This document shows, piece by piece, positions 1 to 7,640 of a DNA stretch of 13,490 bases. A model generated the notes under the pieces. It did no database searches, had not been told where the DNA came from, and saw only the letters and a program-made list of their open reading frames with translations. Numbering within the stretch: position 1 is the stretch's first letter; every line of letters begins with the position of its first letter. Source of the DNA: Prevotella sp. (GTDB taxonomy: Bacteria > Bacteroidota > Bacteroidia > Bacteroidales > Bacteroidaceae); the NCBI GenBank assembly GCA_021204565.1, contig JAJPZE010000209.1, forward strand, positions 1 to 13,490, read 5' to 3'. A program made the position numbers and the translations under genes.

Positions 1-110
1 TAAAAGCGGCGTTCTTAGAGTGTAAAAGCGGCGTTCTTAGAGTGTAAAAGCGGCGGTTTTAGGTTGCAAAAGCGCCGCTTTTAGGATGCAAAAGCGGCGC
101 TTTTAGAATA
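1..110. repeat. 22-base tandem repeat array with hairpin cores (five units visible)
   Basis: Five consecutive 22-base units start at 1, 23, 45, 67 and 89. Units 1 and 2 are identical and the others differ at a few positions. Each unit carries a core close to AAAAGCGGCGCTTTT, which folds on itself (AAAAGC / GCTTTT, 3-base loop). Unit 4 has the core at 68-82 as AAAAGCGCCGCTTTT, the exact reverse complement of the unit 5 core at 90-104, so these two can also pair with each other. The array begins exactly at a unit boundary at the window edge and so probably continues to the left. It lies about 90 bases past the uxuA stop. A short GC stem flanked by A and T runs would serve as an intrinsic terminator in either direction, but that role is inferred. 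Bases 111-200 hold no gene that I can support. Confidence 0.85.
68..104. terminator. Possible bidirectional terminator formed by the two best hairpin units
   Basis: Each of the cores at 68-82 and 90-104 is a 6-bp stem (AAAAGC with GCTTTT) around a 3-base loop, so it carries an A run before and a T run after on both strands. That is the layout of a short Rho-independent terminator. They are the first such structures met by transcription leaving uxuA. The T run is only four long and the stem is short and half A-T, so efficiency could be low. The alternative is that the array is a repeat element with no role in termination. Confidence 0.3.
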
Positions 111-200
111 CATGACCTATGTTGACGGCTTTATATATCAGGTTTTTTGCGGTCCGGCAACACAGTGATGTGTCGGGAGGAATACGATTTTTAGCGGGCT

Positions 201-1400
201 TTACCCGACGGTTACGGGGTAATCGCGCTCTATGCCGAGCTCGCGGTCGACCACAGCCATCATCCCCTCAACCTGCCCTAACGCCATCATCCGCCCGTGA
301 AACGAGTAGCCGGCGTTATAACCTTTCGCTTCGTCGCCAAGCATAAGCGGGGCGTGGTCGACGCGCATCGGGAGCTTCGGGTTCTCCGCTTCAAAGATAC
401 GAATCAGCTCTATAATGTTCGCGCGACCCCCGAAATGAGAGGCTTCTTTGAAACTTCCGTCGGGGAACACACACGTGCTCCGGAGGTGTACGAAGTGGGT
501 TCGACGGGCGAATTGACGCGCCAGAGCGGGCACGTCGTTTTGCATCCCGGCGCTCAGGGAACCGGCGCAGAACGTCAGTCCGTTGTGCTTGTCCGGCACT
601 GCATCCAACATCCAACGAATGTCGGCCTCATTGCAAACGATGCGCGGGAGTCCGAGAATCTGCATCGGAGGGTCGTCGGGATGGACACACATATTAACTC
701 CCGCTTCGTTGCAGACGGGCATAACGGCTTCAAGAAAATATTTCAGGTTCGCCCGGAGTTTGGCTTTGTCGATGCCTTTATACAGCTCGAGCAGACCCCG
801 GAATATGTTGACGGGGTCGCGGTCCCCCTCTTTGATGTTACCGTTGACAAATCCCTGCGTCTTGATAATGATGTTCTCAATTATCCGCCGGTCATCTTCC
901 GCGGTCATCGACTTCGCCTTTTGATCCACCTGAGCGAGGATTTCGGGCGCGTAATCCGCCTCTGCGCCCTCGCGCCGGAGTATGCGGCAATCGAAATAAG
1001 CGAACTCCGCGAGGTTGAAATACAAAGAACTTGTGCCGTCCGGGTTGGGGTTAGCCAGGTCGGTACGTGCCCAATCGAGCACTGGCATAAAGTTGTAACA
1101 AACGGTACGTATGCCGCACGCGCCGAGGTTGCGCAGGCTTTCAATATAGTTCGAGATAAGTCCGTCGCGGTCCGCTCCCCCGTATTTAATGCTCTCCGAT
1201 ACGGGCAGGCTCTCCACCACAGACCATCTCAATCCGAATGATTCGATATAATCGCGCAGCTCCGTTATCCGCTCGCGCGTCCATACTTCTCCGTTCTTAA
1301 CGTCGTGGAGCGCGGTTACAATGCCCTCTACACCTATCTGCCGGAGCATCGGAAGCGTTATCTTGTCGTTCCGTCCGAACCATCGCCAGGTCTTCTCCAT
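201..1400 (-). CDS. uxuA: Mannonate dehydratase
   Basis: Dehydrates D-mannonate to 2-keto-3-deoxy-D-gluconate in the cytoplasm, the third step of glucuronate breakdown. The 399-aa protein is full length (E. coli UxuA is about 394 aa). It opens with MEKTWRWFGRNDK, the typical start of the family, and has the TIM-barrel sugar-isomerase-like organisation. Visible conserved blocks are VHPDDPP at residues 239-245, FCAGSL around 277-282, THFVHLR at 301-307 and RVDHAP at 346-351. His240, Cys278, His305 and Asp348 sit in these blocks and probably bind the Mn/Fe centre; this assignment is from memory of related structures. It is the last gene of the operon and starts 7 bases after the eda stop. No Shine-Dalgarno sequence is seen, but an A-rich stretch covers the end of eda. 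Frame and motifs are intact. Confidence 0.96.
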   Translation of the reverse strand: MEKTWRWFGRNDKITLPMLRQIGVEGIVTALHDVKNGEVWTRERITELRDYIESFGLRWSVVESLPVSESIKYGGADRDGLISNYIESLRNLGACGIRTVCYNFMPVLDWARTDLANPNPDGTSSLYFNLAEFAYFDCRILRREGAEADYAPEILAQVDQKAKSMTAEDDRRIIENIIIKTQGFVNGNIKEGDRDPVNIFRGLLELYKGIDKAKLRANLKYFLEAVMPVCNEAGVNMCVHPDDPPMQILGLPRIVCNEADIRWMLDAVPDKHNGLTFCAGSLSAGMQNDVPALARQFARRTHFVHLRSTCVFPDGSFKEASHFGGRANIIELIRIFEAENPKLPMRVDHAPLMLGDEAKGYNAGYSFHGRMMALGQVEGMMAVVDRELGIERDYPVTVG

Positions 1401-1407
1401 AATGCTT

Positions 1408-2076
1408 TTACTTATTTATTTCGTGTATTATATCCAACGCCTCGCGGCACTTATCCGTTATATAACCCCAATCCTCAGCCGCCACGCGGTCGGCGGGGAA
1501 GAGCTTCGACCCCATTCCGACGCACCACGCACCGGCGCCGAACCACGCCGTCAAGTTATCTCTCGACGGCTCCACACCCCCGGTTATCATCAGCTTGCTC
1601 CACGGCATAGGCGCGAGCAAACCCTTGACGAACTTCGGACCGAGCACATCTCCGGGAAACACTTTGCACAGCTCGCAACCCGCTTCCTGCGCGGTATTCA
1701 CCTCCGTCACCGTGCCGCAACCGGGCACGTAAGGCACTTGCCGGCGGTTGCAAACCTTGGCTATATCGGCGTTGAACATCGGTCCGACGATGAAGTCGGC
1801 ACCGGTTTGGATGTACAAAGCCGCAGTCGGAGCGTCGACAACCGACCCCGCGCCCAACGCCAAATCAGGGCATTCGCGCGCCGCGAACTTAATTAAAGCC
1901 TCGAACACGCTATGCGCGCCGTCGCCGCGATTGGTGAACTCAAACGCCCGCACCCCGCCTGCGTAACAGGCTTTGAGCACTTCCCGCGCCGTCTCAACGT
2001 CGCCGGAGTAAAACACCGGCACCATTCCCGTCCGCTTTATTTTAAGCATTACGGACAACTTATCGTATTTAGCCAT
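1408..2076 (-). CDS. eda: KDPG aldolase (2-keto-3-deoxy-6-phosphogluconate aldolase)
   Basis: Splits 2-keto-3-deoxy-6-phosphogluconate into pyruvate and glyceraldehyde-3-phosphate, the last step that feeds hexuronate carbon into central metabolism. The 222-aa protein is a class I, Schiff-base (beta/alpha)8 aldolase. The Schiff-base lysine is Lys138 in CKVFPGD (137-143), the catalytic glutamate is Glu46 in FEFTNRG, and the phosphate-binding block is ITGGVEP (164-170). The GAGT motif of many homologues reads GAGS here (75-78), a conservative Thr-to-Ser change. The protein is slightly longer than E. coli Eda (213 aa), as is common in Bacteroidota. It sits between kdgK (23 bases upstream) and uxuA (7 bases downstream), so substrate and product steps are encoded together. 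Family members may also cleave 4-hydroxy-2-oxoglutarate, but this context points to KDPG. Confidence 0.95.
   Translation of the reverse strand: MAKYDKLSVMLKIKRTGMVPVFYSGDVETAREVLKACYAGGVRAFEFTNRGDGAHSVFEALIKFAARECPDLALGAGSVVDAPTAALYIQTGADFIVGPMFNADIAKVCNRRQVPYVPGCGTVTEVNTAQEAGCELCKVFPGDVLGPKFVKGLLAPMPWSKLMITGGVEPSRDNLTAWFGAGAWCVGMGSKLFPADRVAAEDWGYITDKCREALDIIHEINK
1412..1421 (-). promoter_or_regulatory. A-rich leader before uxuA
   Basis: On the minus strand this reads AAATAAATAA, at the 3' end of eda and ending 11 bases before the uxuA ATG. The same ten bases precede kdgK. Bacteroidota often initiate translation without a Shine-Dalgarno sequence and use A-rich upstream bases instead, so this may aid uxuA translation. 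Its function is inferred from position only. Confidence 0.3.
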
Positions 2077-2099
2077 AACTTATAATCTTATGTAATGAT

Positions 2100-3131
2100 T
2101 TATCTCTGCACACGTCCGCTCGCGTCTCCGCCCGCAAGAGTCTCGACCTCATCCGTGCTTACGCAGTTGAAGTCGCCGGGTATCGTATGCTTTAATGCCG
2201 ACGCGGCGACGGCAAATTCCAACGCCTCGCCGGGCGACGGCTTGGTTAACAGCCCGTGTATAAGACCAGCGGCGAAGGCATCACCCCCGCCCACGCGGTC
2301 GGTAATCGGGAGTATGTCGTAGCGCCGGGAGACGTAAAACTCTTTCGTAGCGGCGTTGAAGCCGAGCGCTTTCCAACCGTTATGCGAGGCGGAGAGGCTC
2401 TCGCGCAGCGTCGAAGCGACGTATTTGAACCCGAACTCCTCAGCCATCAGGGTGCATATGCCCTTATAACCCTCCGCGTCGGTTACGCCCTTGCGCACGT
2501 CGACTCCGTCGGGCTTGAAGCCCAAACACATCTCCGCGTCCTCTTCGTTGCCGATGCATACGTCGACGTAATCCATCAACGGGCGCATCACGGAGCGGGC
2601 TTCCGCGGGCGTCCAGAGCTTGTTGCGGTAGTTAAGATCTACGGAGACGACCGCTCCCACCCGCTTCGCCGCTTCGCATGCGAGGCGCGTAAGAAGAGCC
2701 GCACCGGCGGAGAGAGCCGGCGTGATGCCGCTCCAATGAAACCATTTTGCCCCCTCAAACGCCGCATCGAAGTCGAAATCGGCGGGCGACGCCTCGGCAA
2801 TGGCGGAGTGCGAACGGTCGTAAATCACCTTGCCCGGGCGCATCGCGGAGCCCGTCTCCGCATAATACAGCCCGATTCTGCTTCCCCCGCGCGAGATATA
2901 ATCGGTGTGCACGCCGAACGCGCGAAGAGCGTTAACCGCGATTTGACCTATCTCGTGGCGGGGCAGACGTGTGATGAAGTACGCCTCGTGCCCGTATCCT
3001 GCGAGGCTTACGGCGACGTTTGCCTCGCCGCCGCCGGGGAAGATATCAAACGAGCGCGCCTGTATGAAGCGGCAGGTTCCCGGCGGAGAGAGCCTGAGCA
3101 TTATCTCCCCGAGCGTTACAATCTTAGCCAT
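2100..3131 (-). CDS. kdgK: 2-keto-3-deoxygluconate kinase (PfkB family)
   Basis: Phosphorylates 2-keto-3-deoxygluconate with ATP to KDPG, linking UxuA to Eda. The 343-aa protein is a ribokinase/PfkB-type sugar kinase. The N-terminal substrate-binding block GGGEAN is at residues 33-38. The C-terminal PfkB signature DRVGGGDAFAAG (278-289) carries the catalytic base Asp284 and the anion-hole glycines. SVDLNYRNKLW (163-173) matches the conserved D-N-R segment of KDG kinases. The N terminus MAKIVTLGEIMLRLSPPG is the family start, so the ATG at 3131 is secure. It begins 30 bases after the uxaC stop and is followed by eda after 23 bases. Another PfkB sugar kinase is formally possible, but the neighbours on both sides make KdgK by far the best reading. 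Confidence 0.94.
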   Translation of the reverse strand: MAKIVTLGEIMLRLSPPGTCRFIQARSFDIFPGGGEANVAVSLAGYGHEAYFITRLPRHEIGQIAVNALRAFGVHTDYISRGGSRIGLYYAETGSAMRPGKVIYDRSHSAIAEASPADFDFDAAFEGAKWFHWSGITPALSAGAALLTRLACEAAKRVGAVVSVDLNYRNKLWTPAEARSVMRPLMDYVDVCIGNEEDAEMCLGFKPDGVDVRKGVTDAEGYKGICTLMAEEFGFKYVASTLRESLSASHNGWKALGFNAATKEFYVSRRYDILPITDRVGGGDAFAAGLIHGLLTKPSPGEALEFAVAASALKHTIPGDFNCVSTDEVETLAGGDASGRVQR

Positions 3132-3139
3132 ATATGAAG

Positions 3140-3149
3140 TTATTTATTT
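3140..3149 (-). promoter_or_regulatory. A-rich leader before kdgK
   Basis: The minus strand reads AAATAAATAA here, ending 8 bases before the kdgK ATG in the 30-base uxaC-kdgK gap. No Shine-Dalgarno sequence is present. This is the same ten-base string as the one before uxuA, which suggests a shared A-rich translation-initiation context. The role is inferred. Confidence 0.3.
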
Positions 3150-3161
3150 GTTTACAGGTTG

Positions 3162-4562
3162 TCATTCGATACCGAAATAACGGCGCGCGTTATAATAACA
3201 TACGTCTTCAACTATTCTTTCGACATCTCCGAACGCCTCTTCGGGGATTAATCCGCGCGTGATGTCATCGCCGAGAATATTGCAAAGCAGGCGGCGGAAA
3301 TACTCGTGACGCGGATAAGAAAGGAACGAGCGGGAGTCGGTCAGCATACCTGTGAAGCGGCTTAACAAGCCCTGAGACGAGAGCGCATCTATTTGCGCGC
3401 GCATCCCGAAGAGATGATCATTAAACCACCAAGCCGCTCCGAACTGTATCTTTCCCGGTGTCTGCCCGTCTTGGAAGTTGCCCGCCATCGCCGCCGTAAC
3501 GGCGTTATCCGCCGGGTTGATGTTGTAGAGGATTGTCTTTGCGAGGCGGTTATCGGCGTCGAGAGCGTCGAGTAAGCGGGCTAATTGCGCCGCTTGGCGG
3601 CTGTCGCCGATGGTGTCGAAGCCGGTGTCCGCTCCGAGCGTGCGTGCCGCGCGCGTATTTACATTGCGGAGCGGACCGAAGTGAAGCTGCTGTACCCATC
3701 CCTTTTCGGCGTTCATCCGGCACAGTTCAATGAGGAGCGATGTTTGCACCTGCCAAGCCTCCGCCCGGGTTAAGGTTTGCCCCTGACGGACCTTTAGCCA
3801 GAGCCGCGCCGCCTCCGTATAGGTCGTCTCCGCATACGGCACCTCGCCCAAGCCGTGGTCAGCCACGCGGCAACCGTTCTCGGCGAAGAAGTCGTGCCGC
3901 GTTTTGAGCGCGTCCAACAGACCGTCGTAAGTGTTGATTTCTTTGTTAACAACCTCCGCGAGGCGGTCGATATACTCATTATATTTATATGTATCCTCAA
4001 CCGCGAGCGCCTTATCGGGCCGCCATGCGGGGAGCATCTTTATCTCAAAACCGTCGTTAAGAACTTGCTTGTGATATTCTAACGTGTCGCATGGGTCGTC
4101 TGTAGTGCAAACGGCTTCAACGTTATAACGCCGCATCAACCCCCGTGCCGTATACTCCGGGCTTTGCAACAGCTCGTTCGCGCGGTCGTAGATGCTCCGC
4201 GCCGACGCGGGTGTGAGCAGGTCGTTTATGCCGAAAGCGGTTTTCAATTCCAAGTGCGTCCAATGATAGAGCGGATTGCGAAGGGTGTACGGGACGGTCT
4301 CAGCCCACTTCTGAAATTTGCTCCAATCGTCCGCGCCGCCGGTTATAAACTCTTCCGGGACGCCGTTGGCGCGCATCGCGCGCCATTTGTAATGATCGCC
4401 CGAGAGCCACAATTCCGTTATCGAACGGAAGCGGTAATCCTCCGCGACCTGACGTGGCGGGAGGTGACAATGAAAGTCAACAATCGGAAGATGTTCGGCA
4501 TGGGCGTGAAAGAGCCGGCGTGCCGCGCCGGTCGGGAGCAGGAAATCATCGGTTATAAACAT
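3162..4562 (-). CDS. uxaC: Glucuronate isomerase (uronate isomerase)
   Basis: Isomerises D-glucuronate to D-fructuronate, and in many bacteria also D-galacturonate to D-tagaturonate; it is the entry step of the pathway. I chose the ATG at 4562, giving 466 aa, because the protein then begins MFITDDFLLP, as the family does (E. coli UxaC is 470 aa). An upstream ATG at 4613 would add 17 unlike residues and overlap the carrier gene by 49 bases. The protein is an amidohydrolase-superfamily barrel: the metal-binding pair is His31 and His33 in IVDFHCHL. Other conserved blocks are CTTDDPCDTLEYH (152-164), LHFGPLRNVN (293-302), GAAWWFND (375-382) and the arginine-rich LTDSRSFLSYPRHEYFRR near the C terminus. 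The start lies only 2 bases after the carrier stop codon, so translation is probably coupled. Confidence 0.96.
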   Translation of the reverse strand: MFITDDFLLPTGAARRLFHAHAEHLPIVDFHCHLPPRQVAEDYRFRSITELWLSGDHYKWRAMRANGVPEEFITGGADDWSKFQKWAETVPYTLRNPLYHWTHLELKTAFGINDLLTPASARSIYDRANELLQSPEYTARGLMRRYNVEAVCTTDDPCDTLEYHKQVLNDGFEIKMLPAWRPDKALAVEDTYKYNEYIDRLAEVVNKEINTYDGLLDALKTRHDFFAENGCRVADHGLGEVPYAETTYTEAARLWLKVRQGQTLTRAEAWQVQTSLLIELCRMNAEKGWVQQLHFGPLRNVNTRAARTLGADTGFDTIGDSRQAAQLARLLDALDADNRLAKTILYNINPADNAVTAAMAGNFQDGQTPGKIQFGAAWWFNDHLFGMRAQIDALSSQGLLSRFTGMLTDSRSFLSYPRHEYFRRLLCNILGDDITRGLIPEEAFGDVERIVEDVCYYNARRYFGIE

Positions 4563-4564
4563 AG

Positions 4565-6019
4565 TTAGAGTTTTACGAGTTTGTATTTCGGGACGAGCAA
4601 TTTCATAACGCACCAGCTCAGCAAGTACGCAACCGACGCGATAAGAAATACGATCATATACCCCGCCTGTTTGCCTTCAAAGCCGCAGAAAGAGAGGTTT
4701 ATGTTGTCGGCATAAACGAAGAGGAGCCCCGCGCCCTTATTCGACATAAAGCTTCCGAGCCCGCTTGCGAGCCCCGCCGCGCCGGTTACGGTCGCCACGA
4801 CCGCCTTGGGGAACATATCGCTCACCACGTTGTATACGTTCGCGCTCCAGCTTTGGTGCGCCGCCGCCATAATGCCGATAATCACGACAGGGAACCACAT
4901 AGACGCTCTCCCCGCCGGCATCACGAGGCTTCCCAACAGCGGGAAGAGCGCGAAAATCAACATCCCGCGCATCCGCCCCTGATATGGATTGACACGCGAG
5001 CGGTTGATAAAGAATGTCGGCAGATAGCTCCCGGCGAGCGAAAGCATAGATATAAGGTAGATGGTGAACACTCCGAACATGCCCTGAGGCGAGTCGGAAG
5101 AATACCCGTACACCTCGCTAATGAACGCCGGAGCCCAGAACAACAGGAACCACCATACGCTATCGGGCAGGAAGCGCCCGAATATAACCGCCCAGGTTTG
5201 CCGGAAGGCGAACGCCCTGAGCGGAGAAATATGTTCGCCGCCGGCGTTGTCCCGCCCGCTCTCTTCATCGTCCGCGCTGTCTTGGTTGATATATTTCAGT
5301 TCGGCGGAATTGACGTGCGGGTTAGCGTCGGGGCGCTTATAAACATACAGCCACGCAATCATCCAGACGTATCCGAGCAGTCCGATGGCGAGGAAAGCCG
5401 CCTCCCAGCCGTACCTGCGCGCCAGTATGGGGATAGTGAAGGGGGCGACGAGCGCCCCTATTTGTGCGCCGGAGTTGAAGATGCCCGTAGCGAAGCCGCG
5501 GTCTTTCTTGGGGAAATACTCCGACACCGCCTTAATAGAGCAGGGGAAATTCCCCGCCTCGCCGACGGACAGAACTACCCTCGCGATGATGAACATCCAA
5601 ACGCTGACGGTGGTTATGATTAGCGTAGAGCCGGCAACGCCTTGCAATTCAATCAGCCTCTGCCGCGCTCCGGTGAAGGAGAAGATGAGGTCGCCGCCGG
5701 CGATACCGCAGGTCAGGATGCCGCAAAAGGCGTGTAAACACGCGCCCGTGCTCCATACTGCAATCGCCGTAACGTACCCTTTTTTTGTCCCGAGATAATC
5801 TATAAACCGCCCGGCGAACAGCATACCGACGGCGTAGACTAAGGAGAAGACGCCCGTAATCGTGCCGTAATCGCTGTCGCTCCAATGAAATTCGGGCGCG
5901 ATAAAGTCTTTCCAAGTCAGCGAGAGCACCTGCCGGTCTAAGTAGTTAACCACTAAGGCGCAGAACAGCATCCCGCAAATAATCCAGCGATAATTCGTCT
6001 TTCGCTCCGCCTGAACCAT
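4565..6019 (-). CDS. exuT: MFS hexuronate transporter, ACS family (ExuT-like)
   Basis: Inner-membrane carrier of the major facilitator superfamily, anion:cation symporter branch, probably importing glucuronate and/or galacturonate with protons. The 484-aa protein has about twelve hydrophobic segments. TM1 ends in NYLDRQVLS (25-33, with the D28-R29 pair typical of this branch), and GRFIDYLGTKKG (70-81) is the loop 2-3 motif. GEAGNFPCSIKAVSEYFP (153-170) followed by RGFATGIFNSGAQIG is the strong ACS signature. A soluble segment at about 228-265 is the central loop between the two halves. A stretch of about 40 residues near 98-137, before the fourth membrane segment, is longer than in E. coli ExuT. 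The gene lies between uxuB (4 bases) and uxaC (2 bases), which is the main support for hexuronate as substrate. The exact sugar cannot be read from sequence. Confidence 0.9.
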   Translation of the reverse strand: MVQAERKTNYRWIICGMLFCALVVNYLDRQVLSLTWKDFIAPEFHWSDSDYGTITGVFSLVYAVGMLFAGRFIDYLGTKKGYVTAIAVWSTGACLHAFCGILTCGIAGGDLIFSFTGARQRLIELQGVAGSTLIITTVSVWMFIIARVVLSVGEAGNFPCSIKAVSEYFPKKDRGFATGIFNSGAQIGALVAPFTIPILARRYGWEAAFLAIGLLGYVWMIAWLYVYKRPDANPHVNSAELKYINQDSADDEESGRDNAGGEHISPLRAFAFRQTWAVIFGRFLPDSVWWFLLFWAPAFISEVYGYSSDSPQGMFGVFTIYLISMLSLAGSYLPTFFINRSRVNPYQGRMRGMLIFALFPLLGSLVMPAGRASMWFPVVIIGIMAAAHQSWSANVYNVVSDMFPKAVVATVTGAAGLASGLGSFMSNKGAGLLFVYADNINLSFCGFEGKQAGYMIVFLIASVAYLLSWCVMKLLVPKYKLVKL

Positions 6020-6023
6020 AGGT

Positions 6024-7640
6024 TTATATGTTTTTAATCGTAAGTCTGACCGCGCCTTTACCCTTAATCATCCGCGCAAGATATTCAATCACTTGACCCG
6101 CCAAGCCCGCTTCGTAGAGGTCCGTGCCGAATATATCCGCCCGGCGGAGCAGGGGGGCGACGGCAGTCTCGACAGCTTCGGCGTCGCTCGAACCGAGTTT
6201 AAGCGGCGCCACATATCTGCACACGTCGCTCAGGAGCGGGTCGGGACTGAGCTCAAAAGTGTTCCCTTCGTCGTCGACAGCCAATAAATAACGCAACCAG
6301 CCCGCATAAATCAGGGGGATGACGCGCAGGTCGGAGACGCTTAGATCATCACGGCGGAGATACGCCTTAATAGTTTCGCCGAAGCGTATAGGCAGCTTCT
6401 GCGACGTGTCGCACGCTATCCGTTGCGGCGTGTCGGGCATAAACGGGTTGGGTATGCGTATGTTCACCACCTCGTCGAGGAACTTCTCCGGCGACAATAT
6501 CCCCGGATTGACAACCACCGGCAAGCCCTCTTTGTAACCCAGCACTTCGACCAGGCGGCGCAAATCGTTGTCGTTCATCTCCTCCGAAATCAGCTTATAG
6601 CCGAGCAGACAGCCGAATACGGCGAGGCATGTATGGAGCGGGTTGAGGCACGTACATACCTTCATCCTCTCCACTTTATCCACCGTTTCGCGGTCGGAGA
6701 AGTATATCCCGGCTGCGTCAAGCGGCGGTCTGCCGTTAGGGAAACTATCCTCTATAACGAGATATTCGCACTCCTCGGCGTTGACGAACGGCGCTACGTA
6801 AGTATTCTTTGCCGTAACAACCGGCTCCAAATCCTCTATGCCGTCCTCCCGCAACAGACGTTCGACGCCGCCTTCGGGGCGCGGAGTAATCTTGTCAATC
6901 ATTGTCCAAGGGAACGCGACCCGCGCTTTGTCCTTAACATATGCGGGGAAACCGGGTTTGCAAACGCCGTTCTTTTCCCATGCCTCGGCAAAAGAGACGA
7001 CGGCGGAGAGGAGTTTGTCGCCGTTGTGCGAGCAGTTATCGGTGCTGACAAGGGCGAGGGGCAACGCGCCCCCGGCGGCGTAACGCTCGTGCAGGAGGGC
7101 AACTATCTTCCCCATATAGCTCTTGGGAGCAACCGGTCCGAGCGATAAATCGTCATCCACGCCGGGCAGTGCCGCGCCGCCGGACGTATGCAACAAGTAT
7201 CCTTTCTCGGTGATGGTGAATGTAGCGAGCTGAAGGCTCGGGCTGCGGAAGATCTCTTTCAGGCGCGTCCAATCCGCCGTATTGTCGGGGCAGACCGTAA
7301 GCGCCTCGGCGATGGAGCCGATGATTTGTTTGCCGATAGAGCCGTCGGCGCGGAGCGTAACCAATGCTCCGACATTGTCGCGGGTGCGGTACATGCGCTC
7401 TATAATTTCGTAATCGTACCCTTCGGCAACGATTATTCCCCTGTCGAGAGCGCCCTTGTCTAAAAGCCGCTGCGCAACTGCGGCGTGAAAGGCGCGGAAG
7501 ATATTGCCCGCTCCGAAGTGTATCCAAAAGGGCGCGGATGCCGTTCGCTCGCGCATTGCGTTTACGTCAAACGCCGGCAGAGCCCAGCCTTTCGCCTCCC
7601 ATACCTGCCGGCAGTCAAATACAGACTTATCCAATCGCAT
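6024..7640 (-). CDS. uxuB: Fructuronate reductase, mannitol dehydrogenase family
   Basis: Reduces D-fructuronate to D-mannonate with NADH, the second step of glucuronate breakdown. The 538-aa protein belongs to the polyol-specific long-chain dehydrogenases. The N-terminal Rossmann motif is HFGAGNIFRAFHA (41-53). STDNCSHNGDKL (199-210) matches the conserved SxDNxxxNG block. The catalytic signature K-x5-N-x2-H is complete: Lys327, Asn333 and His336 in KVCTCLNPLH. The C-terminal half is the all-helical domain of the family. Tagaturonate reductase (UxaB) and mannitol dehydrogenase share the fold. UxuB is favoured because uxuA, whose substrate it makes, lies in the same operon and no altronate dehydratase is seen. 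It is the first gene of the operon. The ATG at 7640 is about 48 bases downstream of a clear Bacteroidota promoter. Confidence 0.92.
   Translation of the reverse strand: MRLDKSVFDCRQVWEAKGWALPAFDVNAMRERTASAPFWIHFGAGNIFRAFHAAVAQRLLDKGALDRGIIVAEGYDYEIIERMYRTRDNVGALVTLRADGSIGKQIIGSIAEALTVCPDNTADWTRLKEIFRSPSLQLATFTITEKGYLLHTSGGAALPGVDDDLSLGPVAPKSYMGKIVALLHERYAAGGALPLALVSTDNCSHNGDKLLSAVVSFAEAWEKNGVCKPGFPAYVKDKARVAFPWTMIDKITPRPEGGVERLLREDGIEDLEPVVTAKNTYVAPFVNAEECEYLVIEDSFPNGRPPLDAAGIYFSDRETVDKVERMKVCTCLNPLHTCLAVFGCLLGYKLISEEMNDNDLRRLVEVLGYKEGLPVVVNPGILSPEKFLDEVVNIRIPNPFMPDTPQRIACDTSQKLPIRFGETIKAYLRRDDLSVSDLRVIPLIYAGWLRYLLAVDDEGNTFELSPDPLLSDVCRYVAPLKLGSSDAEAVETAVAPLLRRADIFGTDLYEAGLAGQVIEYLARMIKGKGAVRLTIKNI

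Noticed and set aside
1..110. A CRISPR array at the left edge
   Set aside because: The units are contiguous 22-base repeats with no unique spacers between them, and no cas genes are present.
111..200. A classical terminator directly after uxuA
   Set aside because: The short inverted repeats there (a 5-bp ACACA/TGTGT stem around 170, and a weak CGGG/CCCG stem near the stop codon) are not followed by a T run on the minus strand. The hairpin array further left is a better candidate.
297..1241. A 314-codon open frame on the plus strand, antisense to uxuA
   Set aside because: It overlaps uxuA completely, whose motifs are convincing, and its translation shows no domain or membrane pattern. Long antisense frames are expected in GC-rich coding DNA.
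4563..4613. The upstream ATG at 4613 as the start of uxaC
   Set aside because: It would add 17 residues not typical of the family and overlap the carrier gene by 49 bases. The ATG at 4562 gives the canonical N terminus and lies 2 bases after the carrier stop.
4853..5623. A 256-codon plus-strand frame opposite the MFS carrier
   Set aside because: The composition (many Arg, His, Pro, Glu) is that of an antisense shadow of a membrane-protein gene.
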